From: Microglena sp. YARC
Lineage: Eukaryota > Chlorophyta > Chlorophyceae > Chlamydomonadales > Chlamydomonadaceae
Length of the DNA stretch: 64,000 nt
Assembly (NCBI GenBank): GCA_022414725.1
Contig: CM039462.1
Location: 50,011,876-50,075,875 of the forward strand
Reading direction: 5' to 3'
Shown here piece by piece: positions 24,959 through 37,600 of this stretch. Position 1 is the stretch's first letter. Each line of letters begins with the position of its first letter. Both the position numbers and the translations under genes were made by a program. A model generated the notes under the pieces. That model was given only the letters and a program-made list of their open reading frames with translations, ran no database searches and had not been told where the DNA came from.

Positions 24959-26328
24959 ATGCCGTTGATATCCATCCCCTGGGAGCGATTGTCATCCCGT
25001 ATAAGTGACTCAGACTTGCGGGGCGACATGGTGCGCGGCGCATCATTGTCCCTGATTCCCTACGCGTCGGTCATGCGCGAGTACCTTGGAGAGGCTGGGG
25101 GCGCGGTGGTCGAGGCCGCACAGGAATTACTGAGTCCTCGGCTCGTCGGCTTCGATGAGTTCGAGGCGCGTTGGATAAAAATGGTGGACGACATTTCCGA
25201 AAAAATCCTCCGCGAGACAGACGTCGAGTTCTCTTTCCTAATGATGGTCGCTAAGGCCAAGTCGGACACGTGGATGTTCTACAGGACTATGAAGATGATG
25301 CGGACGCGCGTCCCCCCTGACCGTTGGTCCGATGTCAGAAAAAGAATTCACGTTGTGTACTTTCAGGACAGCGTCACTAAGAAAGACATCGTGTACATCC
25401 CCACATTGCCGGTAGTGATCGTGATTCTTGACGACGTCGTTTACTCTGGTATGCAGATGCGGTCAAAGATCTCACGGGGTTGTGAATTCCTCATCACGAC
25501 AGATTGGTTAATACAAGAGATTCTGATATTTCCCATTTTCTCGTCTGATAATGGTTTGCAAGTACTTCGGAAGATAATCAGGAATGAGCGACGGAAATTC
25601 GCGTCTAAAAAATCAACAAAGACCCCGGAAATCAAATTGAATGTGCAAGAAGTTTGTACGAGGCCGATGTTGCGGTATGCACAAGCATCAATCGCCCGGA
25701 TGGAAATATCACGTATGCGTTATCTCTTTTCGAGGTGATGGAACTTTTGAATTACAGAAAAATTATGAACAAATACATGTACCATGATGATGATGTTGAT
25801 TTATTCCAGGTACATCAACTGAAGAGCAAGGGCGCCACCGTTCATCGCACTGGAGTCACGACAGTAGTGTTCTCGCACAAGGTGGCGGACACTGTGTCCA
25901 TCCCGACGAATGCGATCATGATGGGACCCACATTGAGGCATTTCATGTCAAAATCGTGTGTCAAAAACGCGATATGCGATGGCTTGATACCCAAGGACGC
26001 GATAGTACACACATGCAGGATGCGGGACTTGGTGCGGTGCGCACCTGAGAAGTTTTATCACAATATTATAATATTCAAGGACACTCAGAAAGTCGTTCGG
26101 CATCCGAGTCAATTGACATTGATCCCCGATAAGGTGCACCGACGATTTGAGACGATGCCGTTTCTCATCCCCATGTTGAAACCTTCATCCTCATGTGGCA
26201 TACGCTTCGGAAAGCTGATTCACGGTATCGATACGGACTGGTCCGTGGACGTCGAAGGAGAAGCGATGCACAACCGGTGCACACAACGAACGTATAAGAA
26301 GATAATCAACAAAAAAAGCAAAATATGA
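24959..26328 (+). CDS. Phosphoribosyltransferase-like protein, frameshifted
   Basis: Two plus-strand frames, 24959-25738 and 25654-26328, overlap and join near 25650-25700 into about 455 residues. Residues 150-164 contain VVIVILDDVVYSG, which fits the PRPP-binding loop of type I phosphoribosyltransferases (a run of hydrophobic residues, two acidic residues, then S/T-G). The remaining parts are not typical of nucleotide-salvage enzymes, so this is a PRTase-fold protein of unknown substrate. The joined C-terminal part is basic near its end (RTYKKIINKKSKI). The frame change may be a sequence error; either half alone looks incomplete. Confidence 0.6.
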
Positions 26329-26423
26329 ACGTACACAAACTTATCTTCGCGTTCCAACACATTTTTGTAATATAATTTACAAATTGTAAGTATTTGTAAG
26401 TAATTTAAACCAAAGAAGTGTAA

Positions 26424-26765
26424 ATGATACTCTTCAATCTTCTGAGGGACCGCCTTGAGCACCTCGTGGTGGACGTGCGCGACCCGTTTACTATTCTCGT
26501 GAACGGCGAAGACATATTCGATTACTACGACGAGGTCTTCGACGAGCTTGACGATATCTTAAAATTTTACAAAGATCAAGGGCTTAAGATGCCACGCATA
26601 CACATACGAGCCGCACGAATGTGTCTTACTTCGAGGGAACCGGATACCCCGGCTCGATTTGATACTGTCCCAGACGAAGTGCTCGAGTCATTCTGCGATG
26701 GCCTCTCATACTCACGCTCAGTTTTCGACTTCACAGATCTGTTCGGTCGTTACATAAATCAATAG
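26424..26765 (+). CDS. Hypothetical protein, 113 residues
   Basis: An ATG at 26424 follows an AT-rich upstream stretch. The product is acidic in the middle (DYYDEVFDELDDILKFY) with otherwise globular composition and no membrane segment. No family is recognised. It is convergent with the F2 fibre gene, whose stop lies about 50 bases beyond. Confidence 0.6.
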   Translation: MILFNLLRDRLEHLVVDVRDPFTILVNGEDIFDYYDEVFDELDDILKFYKDQGLKMPRIHIRAARMCLTSREPDTPARFDTVPDEVLESFCDGLSYSRSVFDFTDLFGRYINQ

Positions 26766-26814
26766 ATGGGAGGATCTTCACAAGTAGCTGCTACTTGGTT
26801 GTTGCAAAATATTT

Positions 26815-29800
26815 TTAACGAGTTTCTACAGCTGACATTCGGGACAATAAGTCATTAATTTGCACATCCTTTTCTTGAATAGATTTGATTAAATATGGGA
26901 TAATCCCTGTGTAATTAACACAAGCCAAATTGGAGCCCCAATCTTTGTAATCAGGATCTATTCTTGGATCGGCTGAGGATGTTATAGGAGTTGAATGCAA
27001 TGCGTTACTATCTGCACCGTCTGGCAAGTTTATAATATGCCTCAATTCCGGGGCGTCATAGAATATCTCTTGTGCAATAAGACCAGACTCTCTGGTGGTG
27101 GTAATAACGTTACTATTATTAGAATTACTAGAATTGTCAATTTGGGATAGCTTGTCGTAAATCTGAGGTCTCAGCTTGTTAATAGTGGTTGTAGCATCTG
27201 TAATGAATTCTTCGTTTATCTTTATCCTATCGTCAGATGTTAGTACTGTTGAGTTCGCATATCCCGTGCCATAGGTCTTCGACCCCGTGCTGTTAGCTTC
27301 AAATTGTATTGCACCCGACACATGAAATGCGTGCTTAGCAGCTGCCGGTGCATTATACATTAATTTATTATCTTGTATACCGAACGAATATATGTACGGT
27401 GTTGTTTTTATATCCCCGAATAGAGCAATCTTGTTGGTATCTATTGTCATAGGGAATTGCAGGTGCCCCAAATCGGTAATTTTCAGCCTCTCGGTACCAC
27501 CTGTGCTAAAGCCCAGAGTGTCGGTAGTAACCATATACATACCGGTATTGGTATCGCCATTAAATGAATATGAGGGCCCACCAGCCCCTCCTGGCGTCCC
27601 TTGTATTTGTCCTGTAAGTGTCCCACCCGTCCGAGAATAAGCCGAATTAGCTGTATTATTAGCTGTATTATTAGCGGCATTGGCCAAATTATAAGCTGTT
27701 CTTACAGCATCGGAACTTGCAGCTACCGTACTAGATGTACTACTTACAGAAGAGCTAATACTTGTCTTCGGGAGCGCATTATTTGCTGTAGTATTAGCAA
27801 CGTCTGCCAAATTATAAGCTGTTCTTACAGCATCGGAACTTGCAGCTATCGTACTAGATGTGCTATTTGTCACAGAACTTGTGCAAGATCCTGTAAAACT
27901 GCTACAACTTAATATCCCAGTTACAGTTAATCCGCTAGAATTAATTGTAGCTATGTTGCCCCCTCCTGTAGCAAACCCTATTGAATCTGCAGCAACACGA
28001 TACATTCCCGTATTTGCATCAGTATCCCAAGAGTACCCTGGAGCAGTTACAGAATCGTTAGGGTTTACAAATAGATTGACTCCGCTTCCGAAGGTCATGT
28101 TACCATTGATCGTCGAAGGCCCAGAAGTTGAAAGAGATGCAAAGTTAGTTGTTCCTGTAAACGTTGGAGAAATACTCAAAACAACACTCCCTGTTCCGGT
28201 ACTGATGGAGACACCCGTTCCTCCTCTAGCAACGTCTAATGTTCCACTGGATATGTTGTTTGCGTTAAGGGCACCTAAGCCAGTACTGACTCCCGTGCCT
28301 CCATTAACAATCGCTAATATTCCACTGGATATGTTGGAAGCATTTAAACTGGTTATACTAGCTCCGCTACCCACTATCCCAGTGTTGTTTATAGTAGCTT
28401 TATTGACCCCGCCTACAGCAAACCCTATTGAATCTGCAGCAACACGATACATTCCCGTATTTGCATCAGTATCCAAGAGTACCCTGGAGCAGTTACGGAA
28501 TCGTTAGGGTTTACAAATAGATTGACTCCGCTTCCGAAGGTCATGTTACCATTGATTGTCGAAGGCCCAGAAGTTGAAAGAGATGCAAAGTTAGTTGTTC
28601 CTGTAAACGTTGGAGAAATACTCAAAACAACACTCCCTGTTCCGGTACTGATGGAGACACCCGTTCCTCCTCTAGCAACGTCTAATGTTCCACTGGATAT
28701 GTTGTTTGCGTTAAGGGCACCTAAGCCAGTACTGACTCCCGTGCCTCCATTAACAATCGCTAATATTCCACTGGATATGTTGGAAGCATTTAAACTGGTT
28801 ATACTAGCTCCGCTACCCACTATCCCAGTGTTGTTTATAGTAGCTTTATTGACCCCGCCTACAGCAAACCCTATTGAATCTGCAGCAACACGATACATTC
28901 CCGTATTTGCATCAGTATCCCAAGAGTACCCTGGAGCAGTTACGGAATCGTTAGGGTTTACAAATAGATTGACTCCGCTTCCGAAGGTCATGTTACCATT
29001 GATTGTCGAAGGCCCAGAAGTTGAAAGAGATGCAAAGTTAGTTGTTCCTGTAAACGTTGGAGAAATACTCAAAACAACACTCCCTGTTCCGGTACTGATG
29101 GAGACACCCGTTCCTCCTCTAGCAACGTCTAATGTTCCACTGGATATGTTGTTTGCGTTAAGGGCACCTAAGCCAGTACTGACTCCCGTGCCTCCATTAA
29201 CAATCGCTAATATTCCACTGGATATGTTGGAAGCATTTAAACTGGTTATACTAGCTCCGCTACCCACTATCCCAGTGTTGTTTATAGTAGCTTTATTGAC
29301 CCCGCCTACAGCAAACCCTATTGAATCTGCAGCAACACGATACATTCCCGTATTTGCATCAGTATCCCAAGAGTACCCTGGAGCAGTTACGGAATCGTTA
29401 GGGTTTACAAATAGATTGACTCCGCTTCCGAAGGTCATGTTACCATTGATTGTCGAAGGCCCAGAAGTTGAAAGAGATGCAAAGTTAGTTGTTCCTGTAA
29501 ACGTTGGAGAAATACTCAAAACAACACTCCCTGTTCCGGTACTGATGGAGACACCCGTTCCTCCTCTAGCAACGTCTAATGTTCCACTGGATATGTTGTT
29601 TGCGTTAAGGGCACCTAAGCCAGTACTGACTCCCGTGCCTCCATTAACAATCGCTAATATTCCACTGGATATGTTGGAAGCATTTAAACTGGTTATACTA
29701 GCTCCGCTACCCACTATCCCAGTGTTGTTTATAGTAGCTTTATTGACCCCGCCTACAGCAAACCCTATTGAATCTGCAGCAACACGATACATTCCCGTAT

Positions 29801-32800
29801 TTGCATCAGTATCCCAAGAGTACCCTGGAGCAGTTACGGAATCGTTAGGGTTTACAAATAGATTGACTCCGCTTCCGAAGGTCATGTTACCATTGATTGT
29901 CGAAGGCCCAGAAGTTGAAAGAGATGCAAAGTTAGTTGTTCCTGTAAACGTTGGAGAAATACTCAAAACAACACTCCCTGTTCCGGTACTGATGGAGACA
30001 CCCGTTCCTCCTCTAGCAACGTCTAATGTTCCACTGGATATGTTGTTTGCGTTAAGGGCACCTAAGCCAGTACTGACTCCCGTGCCTCCATTAACAATCG
30101 CTAATATTCCACTGGATATGTTGGAAGCATTTAAACTGGTTATACTAGCTCCGCTACCCACTATCCCAGTGTTGTTTATAGTAGCTTTATTGACCCCGCC
30201 TACAGCAAACCCTATTGAATCTGCAGCAACACGATACATTCCCGTATTTGCATCAGTATCCCAAGAGTACCCTGGAGCAGTTACGGAATCGTTAGGGTTT
30301 ACAAATAGATTGACTCCGCTTTTGAAGGTCATGTTACCATTGATCGTCGAAGGCCCAGAAGTTGAAAGAGATGCAAAGTTAGTTGTTCCTGTAAACGTTG
30401 GAGAAATACTCAAAACAACACTCCCTGTTCCGGTACTGATGGAGACACCCGTTCCTCCTCTAGCAACGTCTAATGTTCCACTGGATATGTTGTTTGCGTT
30501 AAGGGCACCTAAGCCAGTACTGACTCCCGTGCCTCCATTAACAATCGCTAATATTCCACTGGATATGTTGGAAGCATTTAAACTGGTTATACTAGCTCCG
30601 CTACCCACTATCCCAGTGTTGTTTATAGTAGCTTTATTGACCCCGCCTACAGCAAACCCTATTGAATCTGCAGCAACACGATACATTCCCGTATTTGCAT
30701 CAGTATCCCAAGAGTACCCTGGAGCAGTTACGGAATCGTTAGGGTTTACAAATAGATTGACTCCGCTTCCGAAGGTCATGTTACCATTGATTGTCGAAGG
30801 CCCAGAAGTTGAAAGAGATGCAAAGTTAGTTGTTCCTGTAAACGTTGGAGAAATACTCAAAACAACACTCCCTGTTCCGGTACTGATGGAGACACCCGTT
30901 CCTCCTCTAGCAACGTCTAATGTTCCACTGGATATGTTGTTTGCGTTAAGGGCACCTAAGCCAGTACTGACTCCCGTGCCTCCATTAACAATCGCTAATA
31001 TTCCACTGGATATGTTGGAAGCATTTAAACTGGTTATACTAGCTCCGCTACCCACTATCCCAGTGTTGTTTATAGTAGCTTTATTGACCCCGCCTACAGC
31101 AAACCCTATTGAATCTGCAGCAACACGATACATTCCCGTATTTGCATCAGTATCCCAAGAGTACCCTGGAGCAGTTACGGAATCGTTAGGGTTTACAAAT
31201 AGATTGACTCCGCTTCCGAAGGTCATGTTACCATTGATTGTCGAAGGCCCAGAAGTTGAAAGAGATGCAAAGTTAGTTGTTCCTGTAAACGTTGGAGAAA
31301 TACTCAAAACAACACTCCCTGTTCCGGTACTGATGGAGACACCCGTTCCTCCTCTAGCAACGTCTAATGTTCCACTGGATATGTTGTTTGCGTTAAGGGC
31401 ACCTAAGCCAGTACTGACTCCCGTGCCTCCATTAACAATCGCTAATATTCCACTGGATATGTTGGAAGCATTTAAACTGGTTATACTAGCTCCGCTACCC
31501 ACTATCCCAGTGTTGTTTATAGTAGCTTTATTGACCCCGCCTACAGCAAACCCTATTGAATCTGCAGCAACACGATACATTCCCGTATTTGCATCAGTAT
31601 CCCAAGAGTACCCTGGAGCAGTTACGGAATCGTTAGGGTTTACAAATAGATTGACTCCGCTTCCGAAGGTCATGTTACCATTGATTGTCGAAGGCCCAGA
31701 AGTTGAAAGAGATGCAAAGTTAGTTGTTCCTGTAAACGTTGGAGAAATACTCAAAACAACACTCCCTGTTCCGGTACTGATGGAGACACCCGTTCCTCCT
31801 CTAGCAACGTCTAATGTTCCACTGGATATGTTGTTTGCGTTAAGGGCACCTAAGCCAGTACTGACTCCCGTGCCTCCATTAACAATCGCTAATATTCCAC
31901 TGGATATGTTGGAAGCATTTAAACTGGTTATACTAGCTCCGCTACCCACTATCCCAGTGTTGTTTATAGTAGCTTTATTGACCCCGCCTACAGCAAACCC
32001 TATTGAATCTGCAGCAACACGATACATTCCCGTATTTGCATCAGTATCCCAAGAGTACCCTGGAGCAGTTACGGAATCGTTAGGGTTTACAAATAGATTG
32101 ACTCCGCTTCCGAAGGTCATGTTACCATTGATTGTCGAAGGCCCAGAAGTTGAAAGAGATGCAAAGTTAGTTGTTCCTGTAAACGTTGGAGAAATACTCA
32201 AAACAACACTCCCTGTTCCGGTACTGATGGAGACACCCGTTCCTCCTCTAGCAACGTCTAATGTTCCACTGGATATGTTGTTTGCGTTAAGGGCACCTAA
32301 GCCAGTACTGACTCCCGTGCCTCCATTAACAATCGCTAATATTCCACTGGATATGTTGGAAGCATTTAAACTGGTTATACTAGCTCCGCTACCCACTATC
32401 CCAGTGTTGTTTATAGTAGCTTTATTGACCCCGCCTACAGCAAACCCTATTGAATCTGCAGCAACACGATACATTCCCGTATTTGCATCAGTATCCCAAG
32501 AGTACCCTGGAGCAGTTACGGAATCGTTAGGGTTTACAAATAGATTGACTCCGCTTCCGAAGGTCATGTTACCATTGATTGTCGAAGGCCCAGAAGTTGA
32601 AAGAGATGCAAAGTTAGTTGTTCCTGTAAACGTTGGAGAAATACTCAAAACAACACTCCCTGTTCCGGTACTGATGGAGACACCCGTTCCTCCTCTAGCA
32701 ACGTCTAATGTTCCACTGGATATGTTGTTTGCGTTAAGGGCACCTAAGCCAGTACTGACTCCCGTGCCTCCATTAACAATCGCTAATATTCCACTGGATA

Positions 32801-33334
32801 TGTTGGAAGCATTTAAACTGGTTATACTAGCTCCGCTACCCACTATCCCAGTGTTGTTTATAGTAGCTTTATTGACCCCGCCTACAGCAAACCCTATTGA
32901 ATCTGCAGCAACACGATACATTCCCGTATTTGCATCAGTATCCCAAGAGTACCCTGGAGCAGTTACGGAATCGTTAGGGTTTACAAATAGATTGACTCCG
33001 CTTCCGAAGGTCATGTTACCATTGATTGTCGAAGGCCCAGAAGTTGAAAGAGATGCAAAGTTAGTTGTTCTTGTAAACGTTGGAGAAATACTCAAAACAA
33101 CACTCCCTGTTCCGGTACTGATGGAGACACCCGTTCCTCCTCTAGCAACGTCTAATGTTCCACTGGATATGTTGTTTGCGTTTCGTGAAAAGGTCTCAGT
33201 CGCTATGGGTGTGAGGGAGCCTTGCGGACCTATTACGAACGTGTTGTCCGACCCTAAAAAGAAGCTGATATTCGGGAGGAGGATGCGGGTGTCAATTTAA
33301 GATTTTTCACAAGGTTGACGTTGAAGAAGGACAT
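26815..33334 (-). CDS. S74 fibre protein F2 with 149-residue repeats, two one-base slips
   Basis: I place the start at ATG 33334, upstream of the long frame. It gives MSFFNVNLVKNLKLT, then needs one extra C near 33290 to enter RILLPNISFFLGSDNTFVIG and the repeat array. The array codes for twelve 149-residue units (GPSTINGNMTFGSGVNLFVN, then DTDANTGMYRVAADSIGFA). A single C is missing in the CCC of one unit near 28473, splitting the gene into two long frames. The C-terminal part has an Asn/Thr/Ala stem and an S74 domain with SDDRIKINEE, SGLIAQEIFYDAPELRH and a helical tail to 26815. SDxRxK holds the Ser and Lys used for self-cleavage in phage homologues. Full length is about 2,170 residues. 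Probably an adhesin or surface fibre. Confidence 0.85.
27970..33180 (-). repeat. Twelve near-identical 447-bp coding repeats
   Basis: The tetranucleotide after GGTCA recurs at 28098, 28544, 28991 and then every 447 bases to 33014. One interval is 446 because a C is missing near 28473. I see only about five substitutions among all copies, for example CTTTTGAAG for CTTCCGAAG near 30322. Near-identity implies very recent expansion, gene conversion, or strong homogenisation. Confidence 0.95.
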
Positions 33335-33405
33335 GTCATTCGTAGAAATACGAAGTATATTTTATCTTACAGTCGGATACAAAAATTGCGGGACACCTTA
33401 CATGT
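33335..33405 (-). promoter_or_regulatory. Upstream region of F2 with GGTGTCCC motif
   Basis: On the minus strand AAGGTGTCCCGCAATTTTTG lies about 50-70 bases before the F2 start. GGTGTCCC followed by an A/T run also precedes the genes at 46072 and 58383. It is a promoter candidate. Confidence 0.35.
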
Positions 33406-33544
33406 GACCTTGAACCCAGTTACTTTTACCGAAGCCAACAACGGTCGTCTGTGCCCTTGGTGCAATCACATATCATATCTTTTCAATCATCTTCTGTTTG
33501 CCATCGTATCGAAAGAATCCAAGATGTAATGAGCGTTTAAATGT

Positions 33545-33699
33545 AATGCCTCCCGGCCGATTTTGACTGGTTGCGAAACATGGTATGAGCGGAATTGTGA
33601 TTCCTTGGTGCTGATGTCTCAAGCTAGCGAGTCGTTCAGGAGGCTCTAAATCCTGACTAGAAATTTAAAAAAATTGGCCGGGAGGCAGGAACGCCCATT
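33545..33699. mobile_element. MITE copy 1 (4-bp TSD ATGT)
   Basis: The right terminal inverted repeat ends GGAACGCCCATT. The left TIR has lost about ten bases (AAT joins directly to GCCTCCCGG). ATGT flanks both sides (33541-33544 and 33700-33703). The interior contains GGTTGCGAAACATGGT, shared with the other three copies. It is non-coding. Confidence 0.9.
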
Positions 33700-33730
33700 A
33701 TGTGTGGATGCGAGTGTTTCTTGACAATTA

Positions 33731-33750
33731 TTATTTGAGAACAACTTTAT
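33731..33750 (+). promoter_or_regulatory. Late-type promoter candidate
   Basis: TTATTTGAGAACAACTTTAT ends seven bases before the ATG of the structural gene at 33757. The same core precedes other genes on this window (see 42249, 44619, 58349). Confidence 0.45.
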
Positions 33751-33756
33751 GTAACA

Positions 33757-34596
33757 ATGTTTTCTCCTCCGTGTTACCGCGTAGACCGCAAGATCTTGAT
33801 CGACAGTCGGTCGCGTGATCATTCGACGTACCCCAATCCTAACCACTAAGCTGTAACTCTCGACACCGAAATCAGGGACATTCGGTCGGTGCACCTTGCA
33901 GGTGCTATTCTTCCCAACGCAGCATTCACGGTACCGGGACATCGAAATAGCGACTTTGGTATCGTGCCGGGCACCCCATCTCCCACAACACTTGAACTTC
34001 AAATGGGCGATTACATGTCTGGTGCAGCTCTCGCTATTGCTCTAAATACATCGATAGGATCTAATACATCCCATTCTATCACTGCGTCTTTTCGGGGCGT
34101 AGATAGCCGGATCATGTTCTCAAGTCCGGATGCCGCGTTCGGTATTTGGTTTGGCAAAGAATCCTCATGTCCGGCGCGGCTCCTCGGATTCGAGTCTGAT
34201 TCGATTCTGTCAGCGACCTTAGACGAAGACACTAACATCTGGCGATTGGAGGCCCCGTTCTGTATAGACCTACTAGCTTACAGACGTTTCGTCGTAGTCG
34301 AGATGTGGCAGCCGAGCGCCGAAGTCCTTGTTAGCCCCAACGCGAACGTGAACACAGCATTCGCAGTGATCGAGTATCCAACGAACAATTCCACGTCCGA
34401 GCATTGCGGAAGTCTCTCTAGTGGGATACGGACCATCATGGGGACACCAAAGACTTGGGACCCGCCTCTGTCATCGATCCGACGTATCGGCATCACACTA
34501 AAAAACGACGACGGATCTCTTGTCGACTTTCAGAATCAAGACCATGTTCTGGAGATCGTTGCAGAAAGTAGCACAATTACATCGAGATTCACGTAA
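33757..34596 (+). CDS. Giant-virus structural protein family, in-frame TAA
   Basis: An ATG at 33757 opens a frame with KILIDSRSRDHSTYPNPNH, then TAA at 33847-33849, and continues in the same frame as AVTLDTEIRDIRSVHLAG and on to 34596, about 279 residues. IDSR..RD...YPNPN followed by a Tyr-x-Val strand, and a C-terminal IRRIGITLKNDDGSLVDF with QDH, are hallmarks of a beta-rich structural protein found across phycodna- and mimivirus relatives (family knowledge). The stop falls where the family normally has Tyr, so a TAC/TAT-to-TAA change is likely. MITE copy 1 sits 57 bases upstream. Confidence 0.75.
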
Positions 34597-34615
34597 AACA
34601 TAATCATTTAATCAT

Positions 34616-37600
34616 TTAATCAAGAAGACACTCGCAAACACATCCCGAAATGGTGAGCTTAGCTGTAGATGTATCAGATGCAGCAACTTGGCACTGATCG
34701 ATAGTGGGGGCATCACAGCTACACACACAAGATGAAGGAACAATAACTCTGCAACTTCCTGGGTTTCCTGGAGTTCCTGGGTTTCCTGGAGTTCCCGGGT
34801 TTCCTGGAGTTCCTGTGTTTCCTGTGTTTCCTGGAGTTCCTGGGTTTCCTGGAGTTCCTGGATTTACAGGGGTTTCTAGGTAGTCGGTTTGCGTCGGGGG
34901 AAAGATGTCATTGTAATCGACATACAGTAAACGGAATACTTAAATGAAACCGCTGCGTGTACGGCACACCTTGCGGTGTAACCTAATGTTGTCGCGACCA
35001 CCGGAGGGGGACCGAGTGGTGTCTACAACAATACGAGTTTTTATTCATCAACAACAACAGAGCTGCTGTGGGCAAATGGAAGAGGTCGTCCTAGACCCAT
35101 CAATTCCATGCAGTGCAGCCTTGCGATTGTGAGAGCAGAAGAGCGATCCCGGTCCGAGTAAATGCATGTTTATGGAGAGAATCGCAGTCCTCGTACCTCT
35201 GGGTACCGCTCGATCGATTTTTGAGAATCGACAAGGGAAGTGGAGAAGCCACCCCTCCTGTGCTTCTCTTGTGCGCCTTTACGTTTATTGCACAAGTTTT
35301 CCCCTAAGTGGTCGCAATCAGCGACCTTTGGCATCGTTTTCGATTTCGTGTGGACAAAACGTTCACCACCCAACCTAAGCTTCACGTCTGCTTAACAAAC
35401 GCTTGGGATCTTGTAAACACGTTCTTTTCTTTACACGTCTCCCACGACATAAGAGTCGTTTTGAACTCATCTGTCACAGAAACGTCCTCTTTGAAAATTC
35501 TTTTACACGATGCGAACATGGCCCCAGTGGGAACTGCAACTTCTCCCGGTCCAGTAGGCTTCAGTTTCGTGATGGCAGATCCGTAGGCCACGCAAACCTT
35601 CATATCAGGAAGTTCTTTCATCATGCACCGCTTGATACCCGCCCAGAAAGAGTCTTTGACCTTTCGTTTTCCGATGTAACGCTGCAAGTTGTCACGGGAT
35701 TCTCGGCGTCGCAAAGCCAATCTCCACCACTCGTCAGAAAACTTAGCGTAATTTGACAAGTACGCCGAGATCTTATCCGTCCTCGATGTACTCAAAGCTG
35801 CTCCATTTTCACGCAGAGACTCCCACATAGGAATCATGTCAGCAAAACGCAGTTCCTTCTGCCTTGTCTGCTTCTTGATACCCGACTTGTGGTAAAATGC
35901 ACCACGTGTCAGCGTCCATGTCTTATTTTTATCGTCTGCCAAATACGTTACCGTAGCGATGTTGCTCCGTCCTGGGTCCACACCCAGGACGACGATACCC
36001 ATATCGGGCAATATCGTTTTAAGTGAGCCGTCGTATTTTTCTGCGATCTTGATACCTTCTTCTTTACGAGGCTTCTTACAGGTCTTCTTCAGATCTGAGA
36101 CAAGGACCTGTACTGTCTTGCTGTACTGCATGCTCAAGGAGACTCCGTCAGTACAGATGCTGCAGTCGAAAACCCACCCATTCTTGATAGGTGGTTTTCT
36201 GAAGAAGGAACCTGCGACTGTTTTTCATGCGTTCACAAGCGTGTCATACAAACCCTTTGCATGTCTGTACTCGTCAGTAGCCTTGATATCCTAAACATCA
36301 TCATCGTACTGCTTCAGGACCGACTTGTATGCCTCCCATTCACCAGGACCACATGATTTTTTCTTCTTCTGTGCAGGCCTCTGGGGCAACATGAAGCTGT
36401 CGGGATTCTTTACATGTTCCCACTTGGAAAGCTCAACGATGTTCTGGTCATTGGGGAACATGTGCCTGAACAGGTTCACGAGGGTCTTCAGGTCAAGGCG
36501 AACATGCACCCGTTGGACATTGAAGATGGGCATCAATCGGATACGATGTGCATCCATATCCTCCAACCGTGTCTGTATCCAATAATTAAACCGGACCATG
36601 GTCGGAAAGTCCATGTCTTTGCCATAGTTATCATAAACTCGACTTCCATCTGGAACACTCAGCATCTCCCTAACTTCATTGACGTACTCTTGAACAGACT
36701 CTGGCCATCCCTCCATGTTTTGGACTTCTTGCCGAATAGCCCGCATCACGTCGTATCCCCGAATGATCTTCGATGTGTCCAGCGTCTTCAGGGCATTTAA
36801 TTTATTTAAAGTGGTGGAAGTGAGTCTGGCCAGACGTGGTATCAAAGGAACCCATGCGTTGTTTGACACGACAGTGCTCAATGTGTGACCTGCATAGTTC
36901 AATACCTGATCGAAATAGATCGGATAATACTTGATGTAGTCAGCGTCGTCATTACCAATTACATCGCCGATGGAGTCCTTCACAGCTTGGTACGATATCT
37001 TGCTTTCCTCATCATGGAAGATTCCGTCTACCCCGATACGGAGCCAATCCTTCCAGTAGGTATCTTTCATGTTGTACAGGTCTGGAATCTCCAGACCTTT
37101 CTCTAAGAGACTCGTGATGTGGAAAGTCAGCACCAGACTGGACCGCCGTAACATGCGGCTCACCACATTGACGAGCTGGTCCACATGCTCCCTAAACTTA
37201 CCAAATTCTTCATCGTCAAGACTCATTGCCTTCTTCAGGGCGCATTTCACGACACACATCTTTTCCACCGTCTTGTATTCTGGAGGGGTCTGGCGATGAG
37301 ACCATTGTCTTCGCATAAACGGACAAGATCGTCCTTGTTGGACTTCGACGAGTATGGTACTTCAGCCAATTTCAGTAGCTCCTTCAATTTCGCGACTGTC
37401 GGAGGTTTCGTCGCCATCTTCCATAATCAATACGTCACAGACCGCTTTATACACATAAGTGTTCCAAACGTGTTCAAAACAACCCATAATAATTTTATCA
37501 GTGAGGTTGCCGAATGCTAAGGAAATCATATCAGACACGTGTGTCTTTGTTTCATTCGGTATGTAGTTCAAACGACGAAAGTCTCTCTTCACCTTAGCGA

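Noticed and set aside
23905..25029. Longer kinase frame starting at 25029
   Set aside because: The extra N-terminal 41 codons overlap the start of the divergent gene at 24959 and have no kinase character; ATG 24906 is preferred.
28522..33300. A 1,592-codon open frame on the plus strand across the repeat array
   Set aside because: It is the mirror of the F2 repeat: one open 447-bp unit without stops in the antisense frame stays open in every copy. The minus strand has the S74 domain, fibre motifs and a sensible start, so the plus frame is a shadow.
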